Origin: Penaeus vannamei
Taxonomy: Eukaryota; Arthropoda; Malacostraca; Decapoda; Penaeidae
Assembly (NCBI RefSeq): GCF_042767895.1
Contig: NC_091583.1
Coordinates: forward strand, 12,647,524-12,657,523
Direction: 5' to 3'
DNA length: 10,000 bases
The translations under genes and the position numbers were made by a program. Shown piece after piece: positions 1-7,424 of the stretch (positions are counted from its first letter, which is position 1; each line of letters starts with the position of its first letter). The notes under the pieces are model-generated. The model was not told the origin of the DNA and did not search any database. It worked only from the letters and a program-made list of their open reading frames with translations.

Positions 1-292
1 GAAATGACTGAAATGATGATGATGAAGGATGATATGTTACAATGAGAATCACATGGTGATTATAGGGATAATGAAAAGTAACAATATGTTAAAAATTATA
101 TTGGGAAATGTTGATAAAGATAATGGCTATGTATATGATTACGATGATTATGAAGATGATGCTTACCATGATATTAAGGATAATAATGATAATAATGATG
201 ATGATAATAGTAATAACAATAATGATAATAATAATATTAATGATAATGATAACATTATCATTAATATTATTAATGATAATTATCATAAACAA
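1..292. repeat. AT-rich GAT/AAT low-complexity tract
   Basis: The stretch is built from degenerate GAT, AAT and GATAAT units, densest from about 120 to 290. Long open frames cross it on both strands, but they translate to Asp/Asn or Ile/Met runs, as expected from an AT-rich trinucleotide-like repeat without stops in some frames. I see no start context, splice signal or recognisable protein, so I call it decayed simple sequence. Confidence 0.8.
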
Positions 293-619
293 TATTTCAC
301 AACTGCGGTTGCAGTTTTACAGAAATATATTTACGTTATTATTATCATCAACATAAGTCATCTTCATATAAAGATAGTTCTTCTCACCTTATCAACATTA
401 TCATGGATTTTATATTTTAATTACTCATTTGCGTACTCATTTTCATTACTAAAATGAAATGAAAACCACTTTGCCAAAAATATGAAGAAAAAAAGTAAAA
501 AACTGTTTTGACGAATTTGACTCGGTTGTCGTGGAAGTTGAAGACACATTTCCTCGTGGGATTTATGATTCACTTGCATAAAATGGCGTAAATCTGCGGT
601 GTTATGTTTATGTTGTGTT
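293..619. other. Unremarkable AT-rich non-coding DNA
   Basis: This segment between two low-complexity tracts is AT-rich and mostly non-repetitive. The open frame crossing its first part is a continuation of the preceding Asn/Asp-rich translation and has no recognisable domain. I see no promoter, RNA gene or mobile-element signal. Confidence 0.5.
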
Positions 620-928
<309 letters not shown>

Positions 929-1016
929 CTGATTTATGAGGTAAATGAGGACAAATAATGAGGGTAGACAGGACAAAGGACTGTTTTTTGAGCCCGATGT
1001 TCTTGTGCTATTCGCA

Positions 1017-1063
1017 GGGGAGGGGGGGGGGGGTCGGATGCGGGGGGGGGTGCAAAAAAAAAA
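1017..1063 (+). repeat. G-runs followed by an A-run
   Basis: Four G at 1017-1020 and twelve at 1022-1033 are followed, after a short linker, by nine at 1042-1050, then by ten A at 1054-1063. The spacing allows a G-quadruplex on the + strand. Homopolymer lengths like these are also prone to sequencing error. Confidence 0.85.
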
Positions 1064-1235
1064 GCTTATCCAGAACAAAGCAGCAAAAGAACAGCGTTCC
1101 GGAAGTGTACATCGCGCAGCTTTTGATAACCTCTCCAGATGTAGGAAGTATACCTATTACACTTGTATGTGTACGCGTTTCGACTAATGGGCCCTAATAG
1201 CACATCCTTAGATGAGTGAGAATTTTCGACTGAGA

Positions 1236-1260
1236 TTTTTTTTTTTTTTTTTTTTTTTTT
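1236..1260. repeat. Poly(T) run of 25
   Basis: Twenty-five consecutive T run from 1236 to 1260. On the minus strand this is a poly(A) run and could in principle be the tail of a retroposed element whose body lies at 1261 and above. I see no target-site duplication, RNA polymerase III box or protein remnant to support that, so I record only the homopolymer. Confidence 0.9.
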
Positions 1261-1640
1261 AATACCCCCGGGCGCTTGAATATCGTCCAATTAGTGGCGA
1301 ATCAACTTTTTCCTCCTCCAGCCGATGTTAATATCGAAGACTCACGCGAAGGGACGAGAACACCCATCCCCCGACGAGGTTTTCATCGGAACGTATTATT
1401 ACGTTCAACTTGCGGGTGTGATTTATCGTCGCCGCCGCGCTCCTCGTTCACCTGGCGCTAAACCCCGCGATGTTGTCTCTTGCGCCGAGATAAGAGCGTG
1501 ATAACGAAAAACATTTATTGTTGTTTCTGGTGATTTACGGCCCTCCAACCACGGACCGAGACATAATACTGGGTCTCTTAGTACAGAATTATATACTCAC
1601 GGCTGACAATCGAGTGGGTTTTAAGAAGTCTTCAAAATTC
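1261..1640. other. Non-repetitive block with GATA-type motifs
   Basis: This is one of the few stretches of balanced composition in the left half. It contains AGATAAG at 1488-1494 and TGATAA at 1499-1504, with the two GATA cores 11 bases apart, and an inverted TATC at 1424-1427. TTTATTG and GATTTACGG, which resemble posterior-Hox binding preferences, lie just downstream. A 7-bp inverted repeat with a 4-base loop sits at 1389-1406. A role as a cis-regulatory element is inference; short open frames here resemble no protein I know. Confidence 0.3.
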
Positions 1641-1689
1641 TTCTCTTAATGCGTTCGCTACAGCATCGGCCCTTCTTATTGCTTTGGCT

Positions 1690-1809
1690 GCTGAAGGTGA
1701 AGCGGCCTGTCTGAAGGAGGGACGGAGGTAGCGTGGCGGGGAAGGGTAGCGGGTCGTGGCGTCGCTCCGGGAGGGGTGGAGGGGGTGGGGTGGGAGGGGG
1801 GGGGGGGGT
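1690..1809 (+). repeat. G-rich tract with a G13 run
   Basis: The + strand is G-rich with repeated GGGTGG/GGAGG units, tightest from 1770 on, and ends in thirteen G at 1796-1808. The minus strand therefore carries long C-runs and translates to Pro-rich frames that I do not accept as genes. The pattern is quadruplex-prone. Confidence 0.8.
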
Positions 1810-1815
1810 GAGGAC

Positions 1816-2766
1816 CGAGCCGAAGCAGACGCGCAAGAAAAGGAAAGATCTTTTGTCGTACTTCGGAGGTGACATAAGACCCAGCTGATAAGTCGGGCAA
1901 TCTTCGGGCTAAATTGCTTTAAACTGATTCCGAGTCGCTTGTCGTCGGCGATAATTTCAGACGGAGAGAGAAAAAACTGAGTAGTTAAGAGTCGCCATGA
2001 CTGTGAGAGAGAGGGCATAACATTGTTCGTTCTGAGAAGGCTGCTTGTCTTCGGTATTGTTATTTTGTTTGTCAGGGTCAGGACGTATAATCTAATCTCA
2101 CAGATGTCATGAAGTCCAAGGTCATCTTTCTCTTTGTGACACTTGACTTGTTAGCGATTACTGACGGTAAATTAATATTCTGTTGGCATACAGTACGATA
2201 TTTATGTGTAGTTCGATTAGTTATAGAAAAGCAAAAAAAAATCACTCAGCGTCTAAATATGTAAGATTCCCCGTTATTGATATAGATAAAGTGCTTTAGG
2301 ACGATTTACAGATGCTTCATGTTAACCCTTGGCAAATAAAAAGCGTGTCATCCAATAAAACAGAAAATAAATCTCTTCAATTCGTAGATCAAGTCGCTTG
2401 CATGATTGCGGAAGAACTTAATGGGATCTGTGATAGATGGCCTAATCTGCCGCATGCTTCAACGACATGCCATGTGATGTATATACTATAAATTCGACAT
2501 GCGGGGTGTGCTCGGTGAGAATGTGGCAAAAGGCGACATGTTTATGGCATGCTTGATGAGGTTCCTGTGTCTGGTTCCTGGCAAGAGGTGAGGCGTAGGG
2601 TGGGACGTGAGGCGCATGAGGCTCGAAGTCGGCGAGGTGGCGTCTCCTCAGCCGAAGCCACAACTGCTCCGAAACAGATAATGAAGATAAAGATCACACG
2701 AGCACCTTGTGTTAGATGCCTTTGTCTGCCTGTAATGTTGGAGGTTTATCTTCTGTGTATACGTAT
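1816..2766. other. Intergenic DNA, no gene seen
   Basis: The sequence is of mixed composition with AT-rich stretches around 2160-2400, including several AATAAA-like strings and a short A9 run near 2235. No open frame looks like a protein. CGACATG occurs three times at 2463, 2495 and 2534 within an ATGC-rich patch. The one motif worth naming is the nuclear-receptor half-site at 2115-2124, listed separately. Confidence 0.5.
2115..2124 (+). promoter_or_regulatory. FTZ-F1/ERR-type nuclear receptor half-site
   Basis: TCCAAGGTCA matches the extended monomer site YCAAGGYCR used by FTZ-F1, and the TnAAGGTCA form used by ERR. A site of this degeneracy is expected by chance about once or less per 10 kb, so on its own it is weak. 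Confidence 0.3.
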
Positions 2767-2767
2767 G

Positions 2768-2935
<168 letters not shown>

Positions 2936-2963
2936 TTGCAGTCATCTCTCCTCTAACTCTTCG

Positions 2964-2972
2964 TCAAGGTCA
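2964..2972 (+). promoter_or_regulatory. FTZ-F1-type half-site
   Basis: TCAAGGTCA is an exact match to the FTZ-F1/SF-1 consensus YCAAGGYCR. It is the second such site within about 850 bases, in the same orientation as the one at 2115. Function is inferred from motif only. Confidence 0.3.
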
Positions 2973-3410
2973 TCAAACACAATTAGAAGTTTGTTTTTAA
3001 GGTGGGTCCCTTTACGCTTGGTTGGACCTTAAAAGGCGTAGCAGATGTGTAAGTGTGTTTCTCTGGGTGTTAGAGAGCAGCGGGGGGCGGGGGGAGGCTG
3101 TATCACGTCTTCAGGAGATAAAATTTCAGCTTCGATTAAAGTAGGTCGACTTGAGACTCATATCGACTTTACAAGAGACTTAATGTTTTAATGAGTAATC
3201 TAAAGTATTTATGCATTTTATCATTTTTCATAACAGTGCCTGAGGGAATAGATAAAGACTAGATGAACATTGACTACAGTGTACAAGTTGTTATTGAAAG
3301 AGAAAATTAAATACAGCGGGGGTTATAATACACAGGGAAAGGTTATCCGGAGATACGTGCAGTGTGTTACGCAGATATAAATTAGACAAGAGAGAAAAGA
3401 TACAGCGATT

Positions 3411-3423
3411 TGACCTTTGACCT
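3411..3423 (-). promoter_or_regulatory. Perfect DR1 nuclear receptor element
   Basis: On the minus strand this reads AGGTCA-A-AGGTCA, two perfect half-sites spaced by one base. DR1 is the classical element for HNF4 homodimers and for RXR/USP or COUP-TF (Seven-up) dimers. A perfect DR1 is rarely expected by chance in 10 kb. No nearby transcript start is evident, so a distal enhancer role is the most that can be inferred. Confidence 0.4.
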
Positions 3424-3694
3424 GAACTGCATCTGGACGTTAAGGACTCCGCGATATGAGACAACACGAGACTGTTCAAAGACCGATCTGCGTGCAAACG
3501 TATCGAACTACGACTTCAAACACGCCGAGGTTTGATAACGTTTGTTTGAATATGTGGACGTCCGAAAGCGTTTGTAGGTTTATCTTGCGTGCAAAAAGGC
3601 GAAATTTGCAAGAGTTGAGGCTCGCCATCATACGGAAAGCAGGGCAATTTGTAGATATTAACGATAATGATAATAAATGAATAGATAGATACGA

Positions 3695-4069
3695 CTAAAG
3701 AAAAAGAAAAATGAAATAAAGAGTCAAATCGTAACTAGAGAGCATTATGGAAGTAAAAAAAAGTGAAAGAGAGGCCCCCCATACAGAAGAGTCCAGGTGC
3801 AAAAGTGTGAGAACCCGAGTACGAAGAGAGTAAAGGTTGAAATTATGGGGCACCTTATATAGGGGGACACGAAGGCGTAACCAAAGTGCATAAGGGGCGT
3901 TGCAGAAACCTATAGTTCCGGGTGGGAGTGAGAGGGGAGCCCCATGCGTGTGGAAGGACCGAAGCCGTACCCAGGTGCGGTGACGGTCACACTGGGAATC
4001 CGAGCGTAAGAAAGGTGGACGGAGGGCCCAGGTCTTGTCGTTAAACCAATTCCACACTTGTACAGGCAA
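3695..4069 (-). other. Unassigned open frame, 124 codons, minus strand
   Basis: The region is not simple sequence, and one minus-strand frame stays open for 124 codons. The translation has no recognisable domain, has several Trp/Leu/Phe-rich stretches and ends in a hydrophobic run that reflects the AT/A-rich DNA at 3695-3770. A TATATAAG string on the minus strand lies inside it at 3854-3861, with no convincing initiator about 30 bases on. It may be a fragment of an uncharacterised repeat or chance. I do not call it a gene. Confidence 0.2.
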
Positions 4070-4281
4070 TCAAGCGCTCAGTTCAGAGGGCCTGGGAGAA
4101 AGTATGGGCTTAAGGCAAATGTATGTCTATCTAGAGTAGTGTTATACTTATCTATTAATCTGTATCTAGAAACATACATAATATACAGAGAGAGGGTGTG
4201 AGCGTTTGTGTGTGTATTCAAATATGTATGTACATACTTTATTAAGCTGTATTTCTTTGTTACATATGTGAATAAACATAG

Positions 4282-4282
<1 letters not shown>

Positions 4283-4370
<88 letters not shown>
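4283..4370. repeat. (TACA)n followed by (AT)n
   Basis: Tetranucleotide ATAC units run from 4283 to about 4308 and pass directly into a pure AT tract that continues to 4370. The (AT)n part is self-complementary and can extrude a cruciform. The transition suggests slippage from the CATA array into AT. Ile-Tyr repeat frames are artefacts. Confidence 0.95.
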
Positions 4371-4375
<5 letters not shown>

Positions 4376-4419
4376 AAAAGGAGAGAGAAAAACAGAGATA
4401 GAGACACTGAGACACACAC

Positions 4420-4462
<43 letters not shown>

Positions 4463-4540
4463 AAGACAGAGATAGAGACACTGAGACAGAGAGAGAGAGA
4501 GAGAGAGAAACAGACAGAGAGCACAGACAAACAAAGAAGA
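4371..4540. repeat. Degenerate (GA)n with an internal 23-bp duplication
   Basis: GA-rich sequence interrupted by ACA and GATAGA units. An identical 23-base segment, containing GATAGAGACACTGAGACA, occurs at 4392-4414 and again at 4466-4488, offset by 74 bases. This indicates a local duplication on top of dinucleotide slippage. Confidence 0.85.
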
Positions 4541-4939
4541 CAAAGGGAGAAAGTTGGTTTCGCTTTAAATTCCCTTTCTAGATTTAAAGGCGACAAATAA
4601 CGACTTTGCTCCGTAAGAACAAACATGTAAAAGAACGCTTATCCTAACCTCCGGGACCAAGATGTGCTGCTTGAACTTTCTTTCTCAAAAAAATGAAAAC
4701 GAAAATGGTCTATTTGTGTTCTTGCTTTTTCATCTAAACACGAGATGTCTTTCCGTCCCTTCTTTTCTGTATTTCTTTATTCTCTTTCTTTCTTTCTAAA
4801 GTATATGAAAAGAATATATGTTTACTGTTTCCCTTCGGCGAGAGAGAGAAACAAAATGCGTGTGTCCTCTTTCTCTTGCATTCCATTTCTTCCTCTACAT
4901 TTGTTTTTATCTTTTTCTTTACTTCCTATTTGTAGCAAA
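4541..4939. other. Spacer between microsatellites, no gene seen
   Basis: Mixed sequence, becoming T/C-rich toward the right (CTTTCTTTCT near 4780 and further T/C runs to 4925). No protein-like open frame, RNA gene or promoter motif is apparent. Confidence 0.45.
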
Positions 4940-4965
4940 ACACACGCACACACACATACACACAG
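4940..4965. repeat. Short (CA)n microsatellite
   Basis: CACACGCACACACACATACACACA-type sequence directly precedes the large GA block, forming a compound CA/GA microsatellite. Confidence 0.9.
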
Positions 4966-4966
4966 A

Positions 4967-5004
4967 AGGAGAGAGGGAGAGAGAGAGAGAGAAGGGAGAG
5001 AGAG

Positions 5005-5040
<36 letters not shown>

Positions 5041-5051
5041 TAGAGAGAGAC

Positions 5052-5118
<67 letters not shown>

Positions 5119-5173
5119 GAGTGAGAGAGTGAGAGAGTGAGAGAGTGAGAGAGAGAGAGAGAGAGAGCGAGCG

Positions 5174-5204
<31 letters not shown>

Positions 5205-5213
5205 GAGAGAGAG
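4967..5213. repeat. Long (GA)n block with GAGAGAGT higher-order units
   Basis: About 245 bases of GA with G-doublings and occasional T, C or AAAG interruptions. Near 5113-5150 the interruptions become periodic, giving GAGAGAGT units repeated several times. That implies expansion of a mutated unit, not just of the dinucleotide. Arg-Glu and Leu-Ser frames here are artefacts. Confidence 0.95.
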
Positions 5214-5380
5214 ACGTAAACACACCATTCTGACTTTACACATGAGTGCATTTCTTGTAGTGTTGCCAATCTTTGCTACCGCTCTTCCACCCTTTTTTAC
5301 AAACAAGAAGTTAAATAATGAGACAGTCACTCGCGGAAGAAGAAAAAAAAGGGAAAAGGGCATATCCCCGTCTTATTCTT
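5214..5380. other. Short unique spacer
   Basis: Non-repetitive sequence between the GA block and the pyrimidine-rich tract, with an A-rich patch at 5338-5356. I see no gene or motif of note. Confidence 0.4.
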
Positions 5381-6010
5381 TAGATAAACTCCCCTCTCGC
5401 CCCCCCCCCTTCGATCGACCCCTTCCCCCTCTCTTCCCCTCCCCCCTACCCGCCGTGTACAAGCCAATTAGTCCTTCTCCCTCTTCCTGCTTTCATCGCC
5501 CTCTGCGCGTATTTATCGACTCTATGGCTGTCACCCTATTTCCGTCTCTCCTTTCCCGTCCGCTGTTGCCTTCTCTTGGACTGTCTCCCCTTTCCCTCCC
5601 TCTTTGTCTTTTTTTCTTGGAGTCTGAAAACGATCGCTGTCTGCTACTTTGATCTTTTTTTAAGATACTTCTCGTCGTTATCTTCTTCTTTTGAGCACTG
5701 TTCGCGCAAAATATGTCTTCGTTATAGATCTCAGTCCATTTGTACCGTCTCCTACCCTCTTCACGTTCCCCTTTCGCACCTCTTTACCCTCGCGAAATTT
5801 CCCCTCTCCCCTCCCCCTTCCCTTCACCCCCTTTCGTACGCCTCGCTCTCTCCCTTCCTTCCTCCCCGCCCTTCCTTCGTCGTCCCATTTTCTGTCTCGA
5901 CAACTCTCTCGGTCCTCCCCTTCCTTCTCTCGCCTGCTTCCCCTTTCTGCCCTGTCCCTTCCCCTCTCCCCCTCCCCGTCACGTCCCCACACCTCGGTCA
6001 CAGATCTGGT
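5381..6010 (+). other. Extended pyrimidine-rich region
   Basis: For about 630 bases the + strand is dominated by C and T, including nine or more consecutive C near 5401-5409 and many CCCTTCCC/CTCTCC runs, without a fixed repeat unit. Open frames on both strands (Ser/Pro/Leu-rich on +, Arg/Glu/Gly-rich on -) follow from composition and overlap one another, so I accept none. The strand bias reverses at about 6010-6060. This may mark ancient degenerate simple sequence or transcription-linked strand asymmetry upstream of the Hox exon. Confidence 0.7.
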
Positions 6011-6059
6011 CGATAATTTAACGCAAGGCTCCTCCACGCTCGCCCCAAGAGACCGCATC

Positions 6060-6900
6060 CGATAACCAGTGGGCGTGAGGGCGAGGAGGCGGGTCCATCA
6101 TTAGCAAGGTAATTAGTCTCAAATTGGGGTGAGAGGGGAGAGAGGTTCATTGCTTCCCGTGGCGAGCAGTCAGTCACCAGATGGTTGGCTGTGCTTTCAG
6201 AGGCTTATCCGTTTTCTGTGTGGTACACGGGAGGGCATGCGAGGGATCAGGACAAACTAGCATAGATGCGTGTGGCCACCGTGCGTGTATCGTCGAGATA
6301 CGAGAAGGCTCCCTGGGGTGGGACACTTGTCCGACTCTTCCTGGAAGCTTGAAAAATAACGTTAAAAGCTTGTAAAATAATGGACTTCCTAGGCCAGTGC
6401 GCCCTTTTGAGGTATTCATTGTTGACGTGTTTCTCGAGGCGTGATCACGGTCTCCTGCAAGAGGTGTTGGTCCCTTTAATTCCACGCAGGGAGGACGGGC
6501 GGCGCGAGACGGTGTTGTGGTCAGGGCAGGTTTGGTTCCTCGCACGCCCGGAGAGGGAGGGCGGGGGGGAGAGGGAGGGAGGGTGGTCTTGATGAGCCTA
6601 GCAGGGGCGGGGGTGCCACAGCAGGGGCCTGTCCTCGTCCACTACTGTCTGCCTCCGTCTGCCCATCCCGAGGAGAGGGGGCAGGGTGAGGTTCAGAGGG
6701 GAAGAGGAGAGTGCGAGAAGGGGAAGAGGAATAGGAAGAAGTACCATGAGGGGACGGATGTGTGAGGGGAAGTACACCAGGAACGGAAGTGTGGTGTGGG
6801 AGGGATAGGAAAAGAGGTATACTCAGTGTGTAAGCTGGCTATGAGAGCAAGTGTCGAGGTGTCAGTAGGCAGTGAAGGCAGATAGCAACTGCCTGTCAAG
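6060..6900 (+). other. G/A-richer region upstream of the Hox exon
   Basis: The + strand is G-enriched, strongly at 6065-6145 and 6480-6830 and less so between, with GAGAG strings near 6131-6143 and G-runs near 6555-6615. A TCAGTC initiator-like string lies at 6170-6175, but no downstream element or TATA box supports it. Short open frames here have no recognisable protein. This is most likely upstream promoter or 5' leader DNA of the following gene. Confidence 0.4.
6345..6380. repeat. 15-bp imperfect direct repeat, 21-bp period
   Basis: AAGCTTGAAAAATAA at 6345-6359 recurs as AAGCTTGTAAAATAA at 6366-6380, with one mismatch and a start-to-start spacing of 21 bases, about two helical turns. It is an AT-rich island in GC-rich surroundings. 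The minus strand reads TTATTTT(T/A)CAAGCTT, compatible with homeodomain binding, though this is only suggestive. Confidence 0.6.
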
Positions 6901-6904
6901 GTAC

Positions 6905-6912
6905 ATGGCGGC
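6905..6912 (+). promoter_or_regulatory. PHO/YY1-type motif
   Basis: ATGGCGGC is the core of the YY1 site. On the minus strand CCGCCAT fits the Drosophila Pleiohomeotic form CNGCCAT. Another GCCAT core is at 7065-7069 on the minus strand. In flies, PHO sites with GAGAG motifs characterise Polycomb response elements at Hox promoters, so the location about 500 bases upstream of the Abd-B-like start is suggestive but unproven. Confidence 0.3.
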
Positions 6913-7094
6913 TACAGGTGTGTTCTGTCAATCACTCAGACCGGCACACCGCCTTAATTACCGCATGTAATAATTTGTGTGTTAGTGCCGGACCGGGCGG
7001 CCGCCAGGGTCGCAGGGCAGGGTGGGAGGAGCTTAAGGCATCACGTGACCAGTTTCCACCACTAATGGCGCGCGAGAGCAGAGGCGGTGCAAGA

Positions 7095-7143
7095 GGAGGC
7101 GGGGCTACTCTCTGTGGGCGGCGCCAAGCGTAGCCCCGCCTCC
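7095..7143. repeat. Perfect 14-bp inverted repeat, 21-base loop
   Basis: GGAGGCGGGGCTAC at 7095-7108 is exactly mirrored by GTAGCCCCGCCTCC at 7130-7143. If transcribed, this would form a very stable GC stem with a 21-base loop in the leader. As DNA, each arm carries a GC-box of the Sp/KLF type in opposite orientation. Confidence 0.85.
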
Positions 7144-7386
7144 CCTGGCTGAGAGCGCGGTGTCTGGCCAGGCCACCAGATAGTGTTTGAGCTCGCCGCG
7201 GCCTCAACACACGCTGGTTGTTTTTTGCCGCGGCTACTGGTCCCGTGCCGAGCGTGGTGGTGCACATGCGGCGGCCGTGCTAGTGCACGCCAGCTAATGT
7301 GTGTGTGTTGTTCTCTTTTTCCGATCGTGTGTGACTGTGCGGCGGCACCGTGGCGACTGTGGACTCACTACCGTGGCGGCACCACC

Positions 7387-7419
7387 ATGCAGTGGGCAGC
7401 AGCGAGGGAGGAGGACTAG
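7387..7419 (+). CDS. Upstream ORF of 10 codons before the Abd-B-like start
   Basis: An ATG in the context CACCATGC (A at -3) opens a reading frame encoding MQWAAAREED and stops with TAG at 7417-7419. It is out of frame with the main ORF and ends five bases before the main ATG at 7425. If it lies in the mature mRNA, its start context is at least as good as that of the main ATG, so leaky scanning or reinitiation would set the output. No function of the peptide itself is implied, and it only matters if transcription starts upstream. Confidence 0.4.
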   Translation: MQWAAAREED

Positions 7420-7424
7420 ACAGG

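Larger units (their letters stand above)
2936..3690. other. Intergenic DNA, no gene seen
   Basis: This stretch is largely unique sequence with a short G-rich patch at 3081-3096 and a small GATA/AAT repeat near 3660-3690. No open frame resembles a known protein. It holds a second extended half-site and a DR1 element, listed separately. Confidence 0.45.
6970..7424 (+). promoter_or_regulatory. GC-rich promoter/5' leader region of the Hox gene
   Basis: Composition rises to GC- and CpG-rich just before the coding exon, with GC-box-like GGCGGGGC, a palindromic TCACGTGA E-box at 7041-7048 and two CCGCGG strings. I cannot place the transcription start: there is no TATA box, and no initiator stands out. 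The part nearest the ATG is presumably 5' untranslated sequence. A 14-bp inverted repeat (7095-7143) and a short upstream ORF (7387-7419) lie inside. Confidence 0.45.

Noticed and set aside
29..457. 142-codon + strand open frame and its minus-strand partner
   Set aside because: The translations are Asn/Asp or Ile/Met homopolymer-like and follow directly from GAT/AAT repeats.
1236..1640. SINE or processed pseudogene with a poly(A) tail on the minus strand
   Set aside because: Only the T25 run supports it. There are no polymerase III boxes, target-site duplications or protein remnants.
1632..2018. 128-codon minus-strand open frame
   Set aside because: Half is Pro-rich translation of a G/C-run tract, and the remainder matches no family I know.
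5242..6065. Overlapping 120-146-codon open frames on both strands
   Set aside because: They arise from the stop-poor C/T-rich strand, overlap in several frames and have only compositional Ser/Pro/Leu or Arg/Glu content.
6169..6204. TCAGTC as the transcription start of the Hox gene
   Set aside because: The initiator-like string has no TATA box and no matching downstream promoter element at +28; such strings are common by chance.
7350..7424. N-terminal extension of the Hox ORF to 7350
   Set aside because: The triplet at 7350 is GTG, not ATG. The first in-frame ATG is at 7425, so the extension is untranslated leader in a eukaryote.
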